Positions 1-12,341 of a stretch of 64,000 nucleotides of DNA are shown piece after piece. A program made the translations under genes and the position numbers. Under the pieces are notes generated by a model. That model worked only from the letters and a program-made list of their open reading frames with translations, searched no databases and was not told where the DNA came from. Location of the stretch: positions 248,001 to 312,000 of the forward strand of contig JAQOOI010000019.1 of NCBI GenBank assembly GCA_028554645.1, written 5' to 3'. Numbering within the stretch: position 1 is the first letter of the stretch; each line of letters begins with the position of its first letter. This DNA is from Omphalotus guepiniiformis (taxonomy: Eukaryota; Basidiomycota; Agaricomycetes; Agaricales; Omphalotaceae).

Positions 1-602
1 CTACAATCCACCACCGCAAGGTCATCGAGTTTGACTTGTAATCGTTCCATAAACAAGAAAGCCATGAAGATAGCGCTTGTCTCCGGGTTCAAGGTATCCA
101 ACATTCTGATGATGTATGAGGTAAGAGATGTTGCTGCTTTCAAGTTCAGTATTTATCTATATGAGATAAGAATCAGGCTGTACTCACGAACTTCACATGT
201 AAAGAACCTGGGTAGGAAGCAGTGACGAATGAACACGAGGATCGCCCTTTCCTCCTCTTCGCTGCGGAAAAAGGCCCTCTTAGCGAGTTCTTCTTCTTTA
301 TCTTTCGGTGAGCCATCAGCTAGAATTTCCAAGACCAATTGCTGGTCCGGATCCACACCCTCGTGCGAGGAAGCTTGACTTTCGAATTTTTCGGAGAGAG
401 ACGGTACGAAGCTAGTGCCACAGGCGGATGGGGCTCCAGCCATACGTCGGTGAAACAGATCGCCATAAGTAGCCAGGATAAGTGAGCCACCATACAGAGC
501 AGAAGCAGGACGACGAGTTCCACTACTGACAACGACTCGGAGTGGCAGAAACTGAGAAGGTTTCGGTGCGAAAGCTTGGAGAACATTGAGAAGCAGAGAC
601 AT
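1..602 (-). CDS. Partial cyclin-fold-like protein (5' end of gene)
   Basis: The gene reads leftwards and runs off the window. Exon 1 is 602-188 and begins with ATG. A GTGAGT donor follows at 187, and exon 2 starts near 133 and continues to position 1. The acceptor is a CAGCAG (NAGNAG) pair, so two isoforms differing by one codon are possible. The first 138 residues include an acidic stretch. The region across the junction is helical and hydrophobic (around TSLTSYIIRMLDTLNPETS, then FMAFLFMERL). This resembles the first helices of a Pho80/PCL-type cyclin box, but I cannot confirm the family. About 250 bp separates its start from F-box gene 1, which points the other way, so a shared promoter is likely. 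Confidence 0.45.
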
Positions 603-852
603 TGCTGGAAGTGTCGGACAGTACCGCCATCTTCAGCTTTTTTATGTCTGTGCATCCTTGGGGCAAAGCGCAAGCTTGGACCTGGTCAATGCCCCCGATA
701 ACCGATCCAGCGACGCTTGAACACCGTTTTGACCATTAGATATCGCCTGAATTGTTTAAGTGCACAATGTTGGGATATTCTGAGCTTTGATGTAAAGGTT
801 CATCTACCCCCGGTCACAGAGTTGAGGCATAGGAAAGACTGTCAAGGATATC

Positions 853-2544
853 ATGGATTCATGGTCAAGACAGAAAAGTAGTGGCTGGAAAAAATTTGAA
901 GTCCGCATGCTTTATGGACACGGACCGGCCCCGGGCCGGACAAAACGCTTGAATCAACGCTTCCATCCAGTTTCTTGTTACGAAGCTTTGACGAATCATT
1001 TGACTGAAGATTGGCCGAAGCGCCTCATGGAGATACGAAGATCATCTAGGCTCAATGAATCAAGAAAGACCGACTCACAGCCAGTGAATGTTGAGGACAA
1101 TTTCGCTGATCAGTCGCCAAGTCTGGAGCCTGAGGATGATTTCTTCCCAAGCAGCGACGAATCGGACTCGGAAAGATTTAGGCTACATCGTAGAGAGGGA
1201 GGAAAGAAGAGATGCCTGCTCGAGCATGATGAAAGATCAGCTTCAAAATATGTGCGAGGGAGAAGAGGAATCCTCAGGCTGGAGAGAATAACACAGGCTC
1301 CCGTTGATATTCTGCTGGAGGTACGAACACTCAATCTTGTCTTTGCCCTCATTAATATGAATGAACCTCCTTATGTAGATTTTTTCGTATCTTGAACCCC
1401 TTGATGTGCTTCGCTTGTCCCGCACAACGAAAGAGCTACGCGGCTTTCTGATGAAGCGATCCAGCGCCTCCCTAGTAGTGTGGCGCACTGCTCGCGCAAA
1501 CGTTGCGGGATTACCACCACTACCTCAGGACTTGAGTGAACCTGAATACGCAAATTTGGCGTTTGATTCATATTGCCATGTTCGTATTTGTCAAAGCGGC
1601 GCTATTCACACACTGAACTGATTGGGGGTATTTTTCATCAGTTTTGCTTTAGAACACGATGCGAGAATATCATTTGGCAATGTCGCGTTCGTTGCTGTCT
1701 GCGATGCTTTCCTATTGTGTAAGTACTCCTTGTCTGTTGCGTTTTGTTCGGCAGTTATTAATGGCAGTCTCAGCTTTTTCTCTCGACCTGACCTGCATTC
1801 AGTTTGGAGAACCAGCTATCCACTTACATTCCTCGTATTCCAAAAAGTTGCCGGTTACATACCATATGTTTCTGTAACTCAGCCGAGAACCTGTGAGTTA
1901 TTCGTCATGCAAGGATGTTGTCTGCAGTCATGGCTAATTCCCTAGCGCAGGGGGCCTTGAGGACAAAGTTCACCTGCCCTCCATAGTCAGAAAGTTCCGT
2001 CATGAATACAGGGCCGTTCACTCTGATGAGAAATTACTAGAAGAGTGGATCATCAGCAAAAGAGAGCAATACGATGCTCTAGAAAAGGTACGGCGGTATG
2101 TCTAGTTCCAGGTATGAACAAGGCTTAGTAACACAATTTTCATTGTAGCACGTCTCTGCTTGTGTGGAATGGCACAAAGTAAACGCTTTATCACGTTCTG
2201 CAATTCTTTATGAGATGCGCGAACAGCGACGACTTGCGTGGGTCTTCCGTACTTGAGTCAACGTAGAGCTTCGGTTCCAATCTTTATTAGAATCTATCGC
2301 AAGCTACGAGACCTTGGATGGGCCGATGAAATCGATTTCTTTGGTGACGAGGTCTCAAGACATCGATTAGTCAATCGAGCAAAGGAGTTGACAGAGAAAG
2401 GTATTTACTTCAAAGGTGTTTCGAACAATATTTTAATAATCCTTCCTCCTTATAGAGTGGGTCAAGATTGAACCTCATCTTGTGCAGTTCATGGAACCAC
2501 TCAGATCGCGTCGGTTGAACGCATTAAAAGAATGGCGTGACTAA
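853..2544 (+). CDS. F-box protein 1 (short paralogue)
   Basis: Predicted substrate adaptor of an SCF ubiquitin ligase. My model has eight exons: 853-1320, 1379-1579, 1642-1718, 1774-1892, 1951-2087, 2149-2237, 2291-2400 and 2456-2544. They sum to 429 residues in frame. Exons 1-2 encode the F-box (IFSYLEPLDVLRLSRTTKE). Exon 3 encodes a Cys-rich segment (RCENIIWQCRVRCCLRCFP). Exon boundaries and the 77 and 89 nt exon lengths match F-box gene 2 at 58845, which fixed the splice choices. The protein stops about 170 residues before the end of that paralogue and so lacks its C-terminal Cys-rich end. The N-terminal 150 residues are acidic and probably disordered. Substrate unknown. Confidence 0.7.
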
Positions 2545-3282
2545 CCAGTAACTGCGCTCGAAGTCTCCAGTGTGAAGATTTTCATCGATTTAGGGGATAT
2601 CCTAGTTTACGGAGTAGGTCCAATTTCGTCAGGTGGGCTCTATGCCCTGAGGTATATTTGTTCTCAGTCGGAGCGATGATTCCCTTCTTATCATCAGGTG
2701 ATAGTATGGATACTACTGATAGACAATCGTGAGTACCGCGCCGTCAAACAAGTATCTTCGACCGGGATACTGTAGTATATTAGTTGCGCGTCTGAAATAC
2801 CACTTGATCCTGTTCATAGTAACTGTACAATACACTGCTCAGGACGCTCTCGTGGATGTCCATAGTTCAGTACCGAATGAGCCTGTAAACTTGGACAGGT
2901 AAACTACTACTTCGACATTACAAATTAAGAATCAATAATTCTCGAAGCCACTCAATAGTTCTTTTCCCAGCACCAGGTGATATCAATAGCTCGGGAGGCC
3001 ATTTTTACACACTTTCAAGGAACGACAAAAAGCAACATGAGGTGTTCTTTCGTACATTTGTCGAATTTTGTCCGTGCCAATGCCGCTTTGCATGCGTTGT
3101 TTAGAAGAAATATACCAATTGAAAGAGCATAGACACATGGATGCAGGTCATCGAAATCGTACGTATGACAAAAAAAAAAATACAGCTTCCGAGCTCGATT
3201 TAGAATCTGGAAAGCATATAAACCAGGTGAAGGTAGGTAAAAACGTAGTCTCTGCTGCGATGTCTCGACGAATTCGTCTGTT
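2545..3282. other. Intergenic, no gene seen
   Basis: No coding exon is convincing here. A short reading frame from 3068 carries no recognisable domain. A 5' exon of the aminopeptidase with its signal peptide could be hidden here. Confidence 0.4.
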
Positions 3283-4934
3283 ATGGTGCCACCTAACGGT
3301 GTTACTCTACGTCTGTACCGGTGCGCTGCCCAAATTCCACCTGTCTACCATATACTACCATATAAAGCTGACTACTTGGAATCGATCACAGCATTTAGCC
3401 AGCTACCCCCAGCCCAGGACCCTCTCTCGCCTGATACATGGCCTTCAGGTCCCGGACAACCTCTAATCCCCCAACAGCCCAACCAGGAGCTGACAAGTAT
3501 GTTGAATGAGGTCGATCCGCAACGAATCCAAGCTATCATAGAGAAACTGGTCTCCTTCGGCACCCGAAGTACACTATCCAATCAAACCGATCCCGTGCGC
3601 GGGATAGGCGCTGCCCGTGACTGGATCGCATCTCAGATGCAAACATTCGCAGCAGCTTCTGGAGGCAGAATGACTGTGACTGTTCCTAGCTACGTGCAGG
3701 GCCCTGCATCGAGCATCCCACAGGATACCGTGATCAGCAACGTTATCGCCACTCTTAAAGGGTCGTCGGAGCCTAACCGTGTTTATGTGGTTTCGGGGCA
3801 TTATGATTCTAGGAATACGAACAACACCGATGGAATTAATGATGCGCCTGGGGCGGACGATGACGCTTCGGGTGTCGCGGTGTCGATGGAGCTGGCGAGG
3901 ATCATGGCTACGCATGATACAAAAACCACGATAATATTCGCTGCGGTGGCTGGGGAGGAACAGGGACTTTTTGGGTCGAACTTTTTGGCACAGCAGCTTA
4001 AGAATGCTAGCATGGATGTTCAGGGTATGCTGGACAACGATATTGTCGGGGCATCGAAAGGCGATAATGGAATCATTGACCCCTTCAATATTCGGATGTT
4101 CGTCCAGGGTATACCCACTACGGAGACATTCGCTCAAGTGACTTCTCAAGCGTCCATTGGGGCAGAGAATGACTCGCCTGCGCGGCAACTGGGAAGGTTT
4201 GCCGCCGAAGTAGCGTCGAACACAGTCACTAACATGACAGGTAAGCTTGTGAATATCTGAGAATATAACGTTGACGCCTACCAACCACACTGGTATTGAA
4301 CAGTTCAGACAATCTGGCGACCCGACCGCTTCCTTCGCGGCGGTGACCACGAGTCTTTCCTCAAACAAGGGTTTCCTGCTATACGTTTCACTGAGCCCAA
4401 TGAAATTTTCGCTCATCAGCATCAGGACGTTCGCGTAGAGGACGACGTGCAGTTCGGGGACCTAATCGAGTTTTGCGACTTCGACTTCAATGCGCGAGTG
4501 AGTAAATGTTCCTTCGATCCTCGAGGCCTGAAGTATTGAAAGAACCGGTTGTAACCAATCAGAGTGGGGAAAGTCAATGGCGCCGTGCTTTGGTCGATGG
4601 CTCAAGCCCCAGGCACACCACGAAATGTGACGATGGATACCAGTGTTTTGACGAACAACTCGACGTTGACCTGGACGGAAGATCCTCTCGCAGATGCAGG
4701 CTACGAAATTGTTTGGAGAGCTTCTGACCAACCACAGTGGACCCACGTCATACCTGTTGGAAAAGTCAATACGGTGACTATACAGCTATCAAAAGATAAC
4801 GCACAATTCGGAGTGAGCCAACTTCTCATATCAGATAGCCGCCATAGCTCACGGTCTCTAATTGCCATCTTCTAGTGAGAGCAGTTGGGTCTAACGGGTT
4901 CCGGAGTCCCGCAGGATTTCCTTTTAACGGTTGA
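3283..4934 (+). CDS. M28-family zinc aminopeptidase
   Basis: Predicted secreted or vacuolar leucine-aminopeptidase-like enzyme that removes N-terminal residues from peptides using two zinc ions. Exon 1 (3283 to about 4240) carries three metal-site motifs of family M28: [15 protein letters not shown] and [10 protein letters not shown] (Glu-Glu with the catalytic base). Exon 2 (about 4304-4500) carries [11 protein letters not shown] and [17 protein letters not shown], which hold the last zinc ligand. A third exon encodes a beta-rich C-terminal domain. No signal peptide follows the 3283 ATG, so an upstream exon may be missing. The last junction (about 4813/4875) is ambiguous: GTGAG occurs at both sides. 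The frame expected for the family ([18 protein letters not shown], stop 4932-4934) does not fit a strict GT-AG cut. Confidence 0.88.
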
Positions 4935-5438
4935 ATCTACGCGGGAGGTCTGGTGATCTTCTTTGTACAGTATGTAGTACCGGAACTGTGTTTTTGTTGC
5001 TTTAGCGTTTGATCTCGCCTGCTCGGTTCTTGGCCTTAATTCTGCTTCAACCTGTGACGAAAGGTCTGAATCACTGTCGACTGATACCTTGGGTCCGGTG
5101 ACAGCCCGAATCTTTATGTGAGGTTGAGACACTAAGATGCTCAGAACTTGCCGCACAGGCCAGATTCTAACGAATCGATGATGGCGTCATAGGAGATCCT
5201 TTGAGCAGCAATTAGGACTAGATGGAATAGTAGAACCAAACCAAAGCAGACCAAAGCTCACCCTGAGTTACCCCGCCACACACCTTAGGGAAGAGGAGAA
5301 GAGTCAAACTTTCACACGTGAACAAAGGTCGGGTAAATCAAAAAGTGAATAGTATACTGCGAAACCGAGACGATAGTACATTGGAGTTGTACACAGAAAA
5401 AAAGGGCGAGAGTAAATGAAGAGCGGTAGGCTTGATAA
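4935..5438. other. Convergent intergenic region
   Basis: 3' flank shared by the aminopeptidase (+) and SUMO (-). No gene, repeat or structured RNA is apparent. Confidence 0.5.
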
Positions 5439-6085
5439 TTATCGCGAAGAATCTGAGACGCATCCGCATCCTCCAACCTCTGAGCGCTAGTGTGAGAAAA
5501 TGAACAAGAGCAATAAAGAGGGGTTGCAGACGTACGTTCTACCATGACATCGATGGTATCTGCGTACCAAAAACAAACAAAAATAAGATCGAAATTGATT
5601 GTGGTGTTATAGAACGGTGGACGCGTACCGTTATCCTCCATATCCAAAGATGCTGGTGTATCGGTTTCTGATATCCGTGCGCCATCGTACAAGAATCTAA
5701 AGCAGAGTCATATGAGTATCAAGCCAATAGAATAAGGAATCAGAAAGGATTTCTTGGATTACGCGTCCGAGACACTTGAAATCTCAAAGAAAAGAAAAAG
5801 ATATTGCCACTCACCGAATACTGCTCACATCCTTTCCAACCTTAGCAGCATAAGCACCCTGCAGCTTGCTGAGCTTCGTGCTTCGTTTGATTTTGAAGAA
5901 AACCTCGTCTCCCTGAGAACTGACGACCTGAACAAAGAAAAAGAGAATGAAAATCAATCATTTAGTCTATGAAAGGCCCATTCAGGAACGCCGTAAAAAA
6001 GACAAACCTTGACGTTAATGGGCGCGTTAGCGTCCTCAGCTTTGACTTCGTCCTGAGTATGACTCTGCTGTGCTTCTTCAGACAT
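5439..6085 (-). CDS. SMT3: Small ubiquitin-like modifier (SUMO)
   Basis: Ubiquitin-like protein that is conjugated to lysines of target proteins through its C-terminal Gly-Gly. Five exons on the minus strand: 6085-6008, 5927-5815, 5696-5629, 5559-5536 and 5479-5439, giving 107 residues. Exon 4 is only 24 nt. The N-terminal about 25 residues are acidic and flexible. The beta-grasp fold follows (VVSSQGDEVFFKIKRSTKLS, then FLYDGARISETDTPASLDME). The end is MVEQVGG plus a nine-residue tail CGCVSDSSR, which a Ulp-type protease must remove to expose Gly98. Length and motifs are typical for fungal SUMO. The gene is convergent with the aminopeptidase and tandem with the IVY1-like gene. Confidence 0.95.
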
Positions 6086-6476
6086 GATTCGACAAGAAGA
6101 TGGTGGGTTTTGGAATGAAAGTTGGGACAAGGTCCCGAGCGAAGTGTTATAAAGTATTGCTTACGTAACTATAAGTCTCGCCGCTCTGACTCCCTTGAAT
6201 TCTGATGCTGCCAGCTGGTTATAAACAAATATTTTTCCATGTATTACAGTACAAATATGTAGTGATATAGAGCTACGGCAGTAAGCTACGAGTCATACAA
6301 CGATTTTAACCCTCGTCCGGTAAAGTAAAGAATAACAAAAAAACGAAGAAAAAGGAAGGAGTCATCCACAGAAAAAATCAACGAAAATGATACAACACAA
6401 GGGATGAGAAAGAACGAATAAACAGAGAGTGACCAGAAGAATCTATGCCAAATAAAAAGGGAAGAAAAACCATTCG
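6086..6476. promoter_or_regulatory. SUMO promoter / 3' flank of IVY1-like gene
   Basis: About 390 bp, AT-rich toward 6220-6400. It contains the SUMO upstream region and the 3' UTR of the neighbouring gene. No further gene is visible. Confidence 0.4.
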
Positions 6477-9400
6477 TCACCGATGAGCTGCACCCTTTTT
6501 CGACTTTTCCTTCTTCGAAAACCTATTAAGTAACCTACGCGCACGCTGATATTCCACATCCTCATCACTCGAATCAGCCCACATATCCCTTGCATGATCA
6601 TCCTCAGCCGTCGCCGTCGGAACAGCTTTCCAGCCACGTTCCAAAACAGGGTCATCATCATCATCCTCAATAGCAGGAGGCGTAGTCGAAAACGTCGGCT
6701 GCAAAGACACACGAACACTCTTCCGTTTCCTAGGAGGACTTCCAACAGAAACATTTTCATGTGTTTCTGTGGAAGTAGTTGAAGCTGAAACGTCAGAACC
6801 ACCCTGATGATGGTTGACAGCGTGAGGTGTAGGGCCAGCGTGATGTGTAGGGCCAGCGTGATCGTGCGGTCGAGGTGTAGGAGGTGGATGTTCCGTCTCA
6901 TCACCTTCGTCTTCGTCGAATAGCTCATGCCCAGTCTCATAGGAAGAAATTGAAGCAGCATCGTCACCATCGTCCATCTCTTGACGATTTGTAGGTGCCA
7001 CAGCCTTAGCCTTGCCTTTTGCGTCACCGTTCTGTAGCGTAGTTGGTACTTGTTTCGTCGGAGGCGCCAACAGCTCAGCCTTGGGTGGTAATGGTAGCAT
7101 AGGAGAGGGAGTACGACTTGGATTTCGCAATGCACTCTTCAGAGGAGAGTGAGCTGGCCTGCTTGGCTTCACAGCTACCCCATTAACCGCCGGAATGACA
7201 GCGGAGACTACAGGCACGTTTGCAGGTGAACTCTTCTCGCCCTTCGTTTCGCGGTCAAACACCGATCCCGGCGCCCTAGGTATCTCAAACACCGGTCCTT
7301 TAGGTCCAGCACTACTACTACTTCCGGATCTAGAGTGCGATCCAGCGGTGCCATGACCCACGACCTCGTCCAAATCCACATTCAACAACTCATTCTTGCT
7401 GAAACTATGCGGTGCTTTTACAACTTCTATCAACCCTGCTGGCTTGATTGACCCGCCAACACTTCGTACGGATCCAGGCCCAGATGCATGGGAACCCCAG
7501 CCCTCTCGATTGGCTTTCGCGACGTCTTCAACAATTGACATCAAACTGACACTGCCCTCACCGATCGATAGGGCACCGGCCGGTACGATGGATACAGGTG
7601 AACTAACCCTCCGCTGAGCTTTCGAAGTCGAGATCGAGGGAAGGGAAACCGATGTTTGCTCATTCGCTTTGTTCAGATTCTTAGATCCTTCGTCCAAGCT
7701 TCCTGACCGAGCTTTTCTAGACGCGTAATTATGAGTAGTCGTAGGGGCTTGCGTGGGGAGGGTAGATTCTGCAGGCGTTGATTGGGTCAAGGTGACTCGT
7801 CCCGAAGCAGCACGCGCGGCCGTTCTCGGTTGTGAACTTGCCGCGCTTCTCACAGAAGAGTCTCGAGAGAGATTCGCTCCAGCAGCGGAAGAAGGTAACA
7901 CCAACAAATCTGTAATGGTTTGTGTCGGCGTGCTAGCCACAACCGAAGGAGAAGATAATGGGCTCGTCGATGCAGAAACATTCGCTGACTTGCGGTTGGA
8001 TTTCTTGCGCTTCACACTTGCTTTCTTCGTAACACCCGCAGCACCGGCTGAACCTGCGGTAGTATCACTCGGCCAAGCTTTCTCGTCAACCTGCACGCCA
8101 TTCTGACGACTATTCGTTTGGTGATCCACCCACTCCTCCGCCCTAGACAGTCGATTGGACAAATCAACCACATTAGGCTTGCGTCTGCTCGTCGGCGTGG
8201 GGGTAGAAGACCCTTCATGAATCTTCAAGTTGGGATCAAGAGAAGCACTTCTTCTCCTTCCCTTCACCACCCCATCCGGAAGATCACTCGACGCAGTCTT
8301 ACCCCTTGCCCCAACGCCCTTTCTTAACCTCTTCGAGGACCCCACGTCACTGAACACTCGCCCACGCGGAGATCCTTGTGAACTGATGCTCGGGGCTGCA
8401 CCAGCACTGAGACTCGATGCAGGGAAATTCGTCATAGAGGACGAAGGGATACTCACGCTAAACGGCGCAGGAGGTGAACCCGTCGTATTTCCATCTTCAC
8501 CATCACTACCATCCTGCTGAAGCCCTTTGATGTTCTTCTCAGTACGCATGTCCCACACTTTATTCTTCCCAAACCCCAGTCCTTTCCTAGTCTTACTCGC
8601 TCGTTTGGCACGGGTCTCTCCTTGTAGGCTATCGTCATCGTCATCCAGGGAACCGCGATCGCTAGACCCTCGTCCATTACGCAGGAACAGACCACGGATG
8701 CTACCCAGGAATCCACTGCCAGAGCCGGAGGCGGATCCATTCACATGTCTACCTTTGCTTGTTGGGGGCGTTTCCATGGGCCTGCCACTCTTGGCGAACC
8801 TAGGGTTCTCTACAACCCGCACCTCACTCTCAGCAGTGTCCTCGTTATCACTGCTATCAGGTTCTTGAGGAGATCCAGGCAGATGCCCGTTAGGCGTTGG
8901 GTGGGACAGTGACCCAACGCGAAATCCCAGGTCCTCCTCCGTTATTCTGTGGGGAAGAACGTGTCTTTGCGGCAAAGAATTCGTAGGAGAAGTCGGACCG
9001 AGGTTCGTGGAAGCTGAGGGTTGGTTAACAGGGGACAGCGCCCGAGGCGATGTAGGCGTCGAAGTAGGAAGACCCAATTCAGCGATTGCATGTGCCGGTG
9101 GAACATGGAAATGTGGTGTTGAGGCAGATGAGGGTGGAGAGGTCGCTTCCAACTCAGTATAAATGTGCTGAGTGGATGGTGGAGGGGAAAGGTTGACCTG
9201 AGATGCGGACTGCGAAGGCGCGATAGAGGAGAGGTCAGAGGAAGGTCTGTCAGGAAAAGCTGCCGCTGGCGATCCCGCGTGAACAGGTATCGGTGCATGT
9301 ATTTCCGGTAGAGGTTTGTTCGCTGGTGGAAACGGGGAGGACTGCCTACTCGGACGATTTAACGCTATCACATATTATTAGAGCACATTCCACATTACAC

Positions 9401-10359
9401 GCGACAATGACTTACATCCTTCTCCTACTCTGAGACCTAACACAACCTCAACCTCCTTCCCAACTTCAGTCCATCTCATCCCGCACTCTGCAAGAGCACG
9501 AAACCGTATACAAAGACCGTCACGAATGGCACCTGAGCGTTTGTTGTCCAACTCTTGCTCTTTGAGGGCAAGATGAGCTTCACAGGCTTGCAATTCTGAT
9601 TGGGCCGCCTGCATCTTTTTGTTTCCCGGAATTGGACTTGTAGAAGGGCTAGTGAATGGAGAGGATGAGGTTATAGCCGCATACAATGTAGATGGGTCTT
9701 CAGATGACCTAACCGACAACGTAGAGGTCGATCTGGATGGCTGCGGATGGCCGGTTGGTATGGAAGGCGAGGAAGCGAATATTGCGGAGTCTCTGTTGCT
9801 AGACGGTTTCGAGGCGGACTTGGATGCCTTTAGTAGACGTGTTACACTGAAATAAAGTCAGCGAGAGGAAATCCCAGTGCAATGAAGATAAGAAGCGGTG
9901 AAAACGGGTTGGCCTAGAATTTCTGTGTGCTTCATTTCGCCAAAACACTCGGAATCGTGCATATAGCGCGCACGTCGTCGCCACAGAGAGGAACGAGGTC
10001 CAACGAGCAAGTAGCTCCTTGACAAAAGCAAGAATAATGGTGATACACACTCACAGAATTTCTCTGTCCCGCATAATACTTCCGACCTCATCCTCGAGAT
10101 CCTTCAAGCCTTTCAGATGCCTGCTCCATTCTTCGACAGCAGCCGCGTATCCTCTCAGCGCATCATCTGCGCTCGACAGTGAGCCTGCTACAGCCAAAAT
10201 GACCTGTGAAGCTGGAGGTGGAGATGACGAAGCATATGCGGTTAACGACGTGAATGAAGCATGTGAGGTGTCTAGTAAATCCTGCAGCTGTTTCGAGTAA
10301 TCCTTTTCATGGGATATTAGGTTCGCAAGGAGGCGAGAGTCCGCCGACCTATGGACCAT
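6477..10359 (-). CDS. IVY1/BAR-like membrane-binding protein with long disordered tail
   Basis: Three exons (10359-10055, 9846-9416, 9364-6477) sum to 1,207 residues. Residues 1-105 and the first part of exon 2 are helical and charged (SRLLANLISHEKDYSKQLQD; EEWSRHLKGLKDLEDEVGSI; QSELQACEAHLALKEQELDN). This is consistent with the BAR/I-BAR-type coiled coil of fungal Ivy1-like phospholipid-binding proteins; the assignment rests on general resemblance. The remaining roughly 960 residues are Ser/Pro/Thr-rich low complexity with short basic clusters, probably disordered and phosphorylated. They end in an acidic stretch and a Lys-rich tail. The first exon, first intron and upstream 150 bp of this gene were copied repeatedly into the cluster to its right, so it marks the left edge of the amplified region. 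Confidence 0.6.
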
Positions 10360-10604
10360 TCAAAACGAAAAATTGAAAGAAAACGAACGAAAGTTTGAAG
10401 TTGAAGAAATGTGGAGTATATTAGCGCCTCACGCGGTTACGCGACGAACTTTTTATTTGGTCTTGCTTGGAATCAAAGCTCAAACTACCTAACTTGGAAA
10501 GTACCCTTGTTGCCATCCAACCAACATCCAACCAACTTCATCTCATCATACAGACCAGATTTTACAACACTATGTTTTCAGTTTCGCTGACGATAGCTTG
10601 AATA
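10360..10604. repeat. IVY1-like upstream region, seed of a dispersed repeat
   Basis: The segment near 10446-10485 (ttttatttggtcttgcttgg and following bases) recurs near 16180, 25350, 31650, 38020, 40770 and 43205, always on the + strand. Each recurrence lies upstream of a UstYa gene or remnant, or its expected position. It marks the left end of the duplicated unit. Confidence 0.75.
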
Positions 10605-10892
10605 TTACACGGAAATCGAAAGAATCTCAGGTATGTGAACGGATGGACGGACTTTCGCCCAGCTTTGAATTTCGACAAGTATGTGCGATGTCTCCTTCGA
10701 CAATACTCTTATTGAAACTTTCTTCCCATTGCCAGTTGATAAGATCAATGTTAACACATCGACATCTTGAAACATGCGGATTGCGCACACCTTCACGCTT
10801 GTATCGGCGTGGTACATAATTGCCTCCTCTTCATCCCCCAGTGCGGCATCGGTCATGAGAAAACGATACTGTGACTCTGGTCTGAAAGCCAT
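10605..10892 (-). pseudogene. UstYa remnant 1 (N-terminus fused to C-terminal part)
   Basis: It reads MAFRPESQYRFLMTDAALGD at the start, like the intact UstYa genes. It then jumps within exon 1 to the exon-4 motif IMYHADTS and runs to a degenerate exon-5 end. The transmembrane helix and both HXXHC motifs are gone, so this cannot be an active oxidase. It lies 686 bp from P1 in the divergent arrangement seen elsewhere in the cluster. Confidence 0.8.
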
Positions 10893-11578
10893 GGGTTCTC
10901 AGGAGCAATTGATCGGGAGAAACTGGGAATTGTGGGCAACCTGAAAAGCTGCTGCGATGAAGCCCTCATTTCTATCGAAACATCTGTACCGGACCGGACA
11001 ACAGAGATCCGTAGACCCTCTGCGACGAGCCTGGATGCATAACCCGCTCCCTAACTCCCAAGCAACGCGGTATCACATAGGACTTTTAGGAATCAGCATC
11101 CTACTCGCCATCCTTGAATAGGTGAATGACCCTTCCATGGATATTTCAAAGCCCTCGGAAGTAACATTGCCTGATTGAGTGCTCAGAACGCGCGGCTTCA
11201 TGCACCACTGCGTATCATCCTATGAACAGAAGATATGCACTTCGCACTATTGTGGACAGGAAGTCTTTTGCACCATGAGGAACTTGGCTGCGAAACTTCT
11301 GATTGTTACTGAGCTGAGCTAGAGCGCGTTGAATGCCCAACATGAGGGGGACAGGTATATCGCTGATCTCTACACTTCTGGCTGGTGGGTTTCCATCGGG
11401 AGCGTTCAAGGAAGATACGAAAGTCTAAGCAAGAGGGAGTGAGGGCGGCTGGTAAAGCAGGGTCGACTAGACGTCTTTCGAGGCACGAGTGAGTGAATTC
11501 TAACAAGCAAACGAGAAACCTATAAAAACCGTCTCTACAGGTCTATATCATCCAGCATCTTCCGAGTCAGCTACTGCC
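10893..11578. promoter_or_regulatory. Divergent spacer upstream of P1
   Basis: 686 bp between UstYa remnant 1 and P1. It ends in a TATAAAAA box at 11521-11528, 51 bp before the P1 ATG. The upstream GAGT-N2-ACTC element of the family is degenerate here. Confidence 0.55.
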
Positions 11579-11974
11579 ATGCAGACCAAACTCTTTGCTC
11601 TTATCTCTCTCGTACTGGCTGTGACTGTAGCAGCCGCACCCGCACCCGTCGATACGGTAATCACACTCCTGTTCCCCACTTACACTCTTGACTGAGGGAT
11701 TCCAAATGTTCCCAAAGCGCTCTCCACAGCTTGATGGCATAAACGTTCTTTGGGTGCCAAACCCAGGTCACGACAGCATGAATTCCGCGAATTGAACCGC
11801 GTATTAGTAAGTGCTTCAACTCGTACATTTAGTTAGCTGAGGAACTGACCCTTGTTCAGGCGGATCACACAGTGTGTCTTCCGTATGTCGTGTCCATGTC
11901 CTCTTTTCGGTATTACTGTCATTCTTAATGCACTCTCATTACAGGTTGCAGTTGATGAAATCGACGTTCGTTGA
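11579..11974 (+). pseudogene. P1, decayed secreted peptide precursor
   Basis: Exon 1 (11579-11656) encodes an intact signal peptide (MQTKLFALISLVLAVTVAAA). Exon 2, which normally carries the dibasic site, is not recognisable. An exon-3-like segment near 11767 lacks its normal frame. The last exon after an acag acceptor reads VAVDEIDVR and stops, without Cys or Trp. The signal-peptide exon is conserved but the product probably is not functional. Confidence 0.65.
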
Positions 11975-12109
11975 GAACGTCTCGCTATTAGAAGAGTCGA
12001 TCATGTCAATGGTAGTACAATTACGGTGGATTGCGCCAAGGGCTGTATCTAGCTTTCGTCGAAGGTCTCGCCACTGTAGATTCAAATCCGAGAGATAATT
12101 TCTTAGAAT

Positions 12110-12250
12110 ATCAGGGCTCTATGCGCTTGAATATGAGGGTTTCGTAGAGGGAAAACAATTAAGTAAAGTGAGAAATTAAAAGTCGAACGCGTAGCGCCCA
12201 CCGCCTATATGCGGGTAAATGCGCAGAGCGCGCAAAAAGTGACCGGCGCC
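12110..12250. repeat. Cluster flank repeat, left copy
   Basis: About 130 bp downstream of P1 (cgcttgaatat, gtagcgcccac, gcgggtaaa) matches 46440-46565 downstream of P12 in the same order with substitutions. It appears to be the ancestral 3' end of the UstYa-peptide unit. Confidence 0.7.
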
Positions 12251-12341
12251 TTTCTTTCTTCAACGCTCCACTCATTCTCTGACACCGCGAATGTAGCTTT
12301 TCTCCACCTCGTCGCTGTATGTCAAAATAATACAACAATCT

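Noticed and set aside
3574..4422. 282-codon open frame on the minus strand
   Set aside because: It is antisense to the aminopeptidase exons, which carry clear catalytic motifs on the + strand. The antisense product has no recognisable domain.
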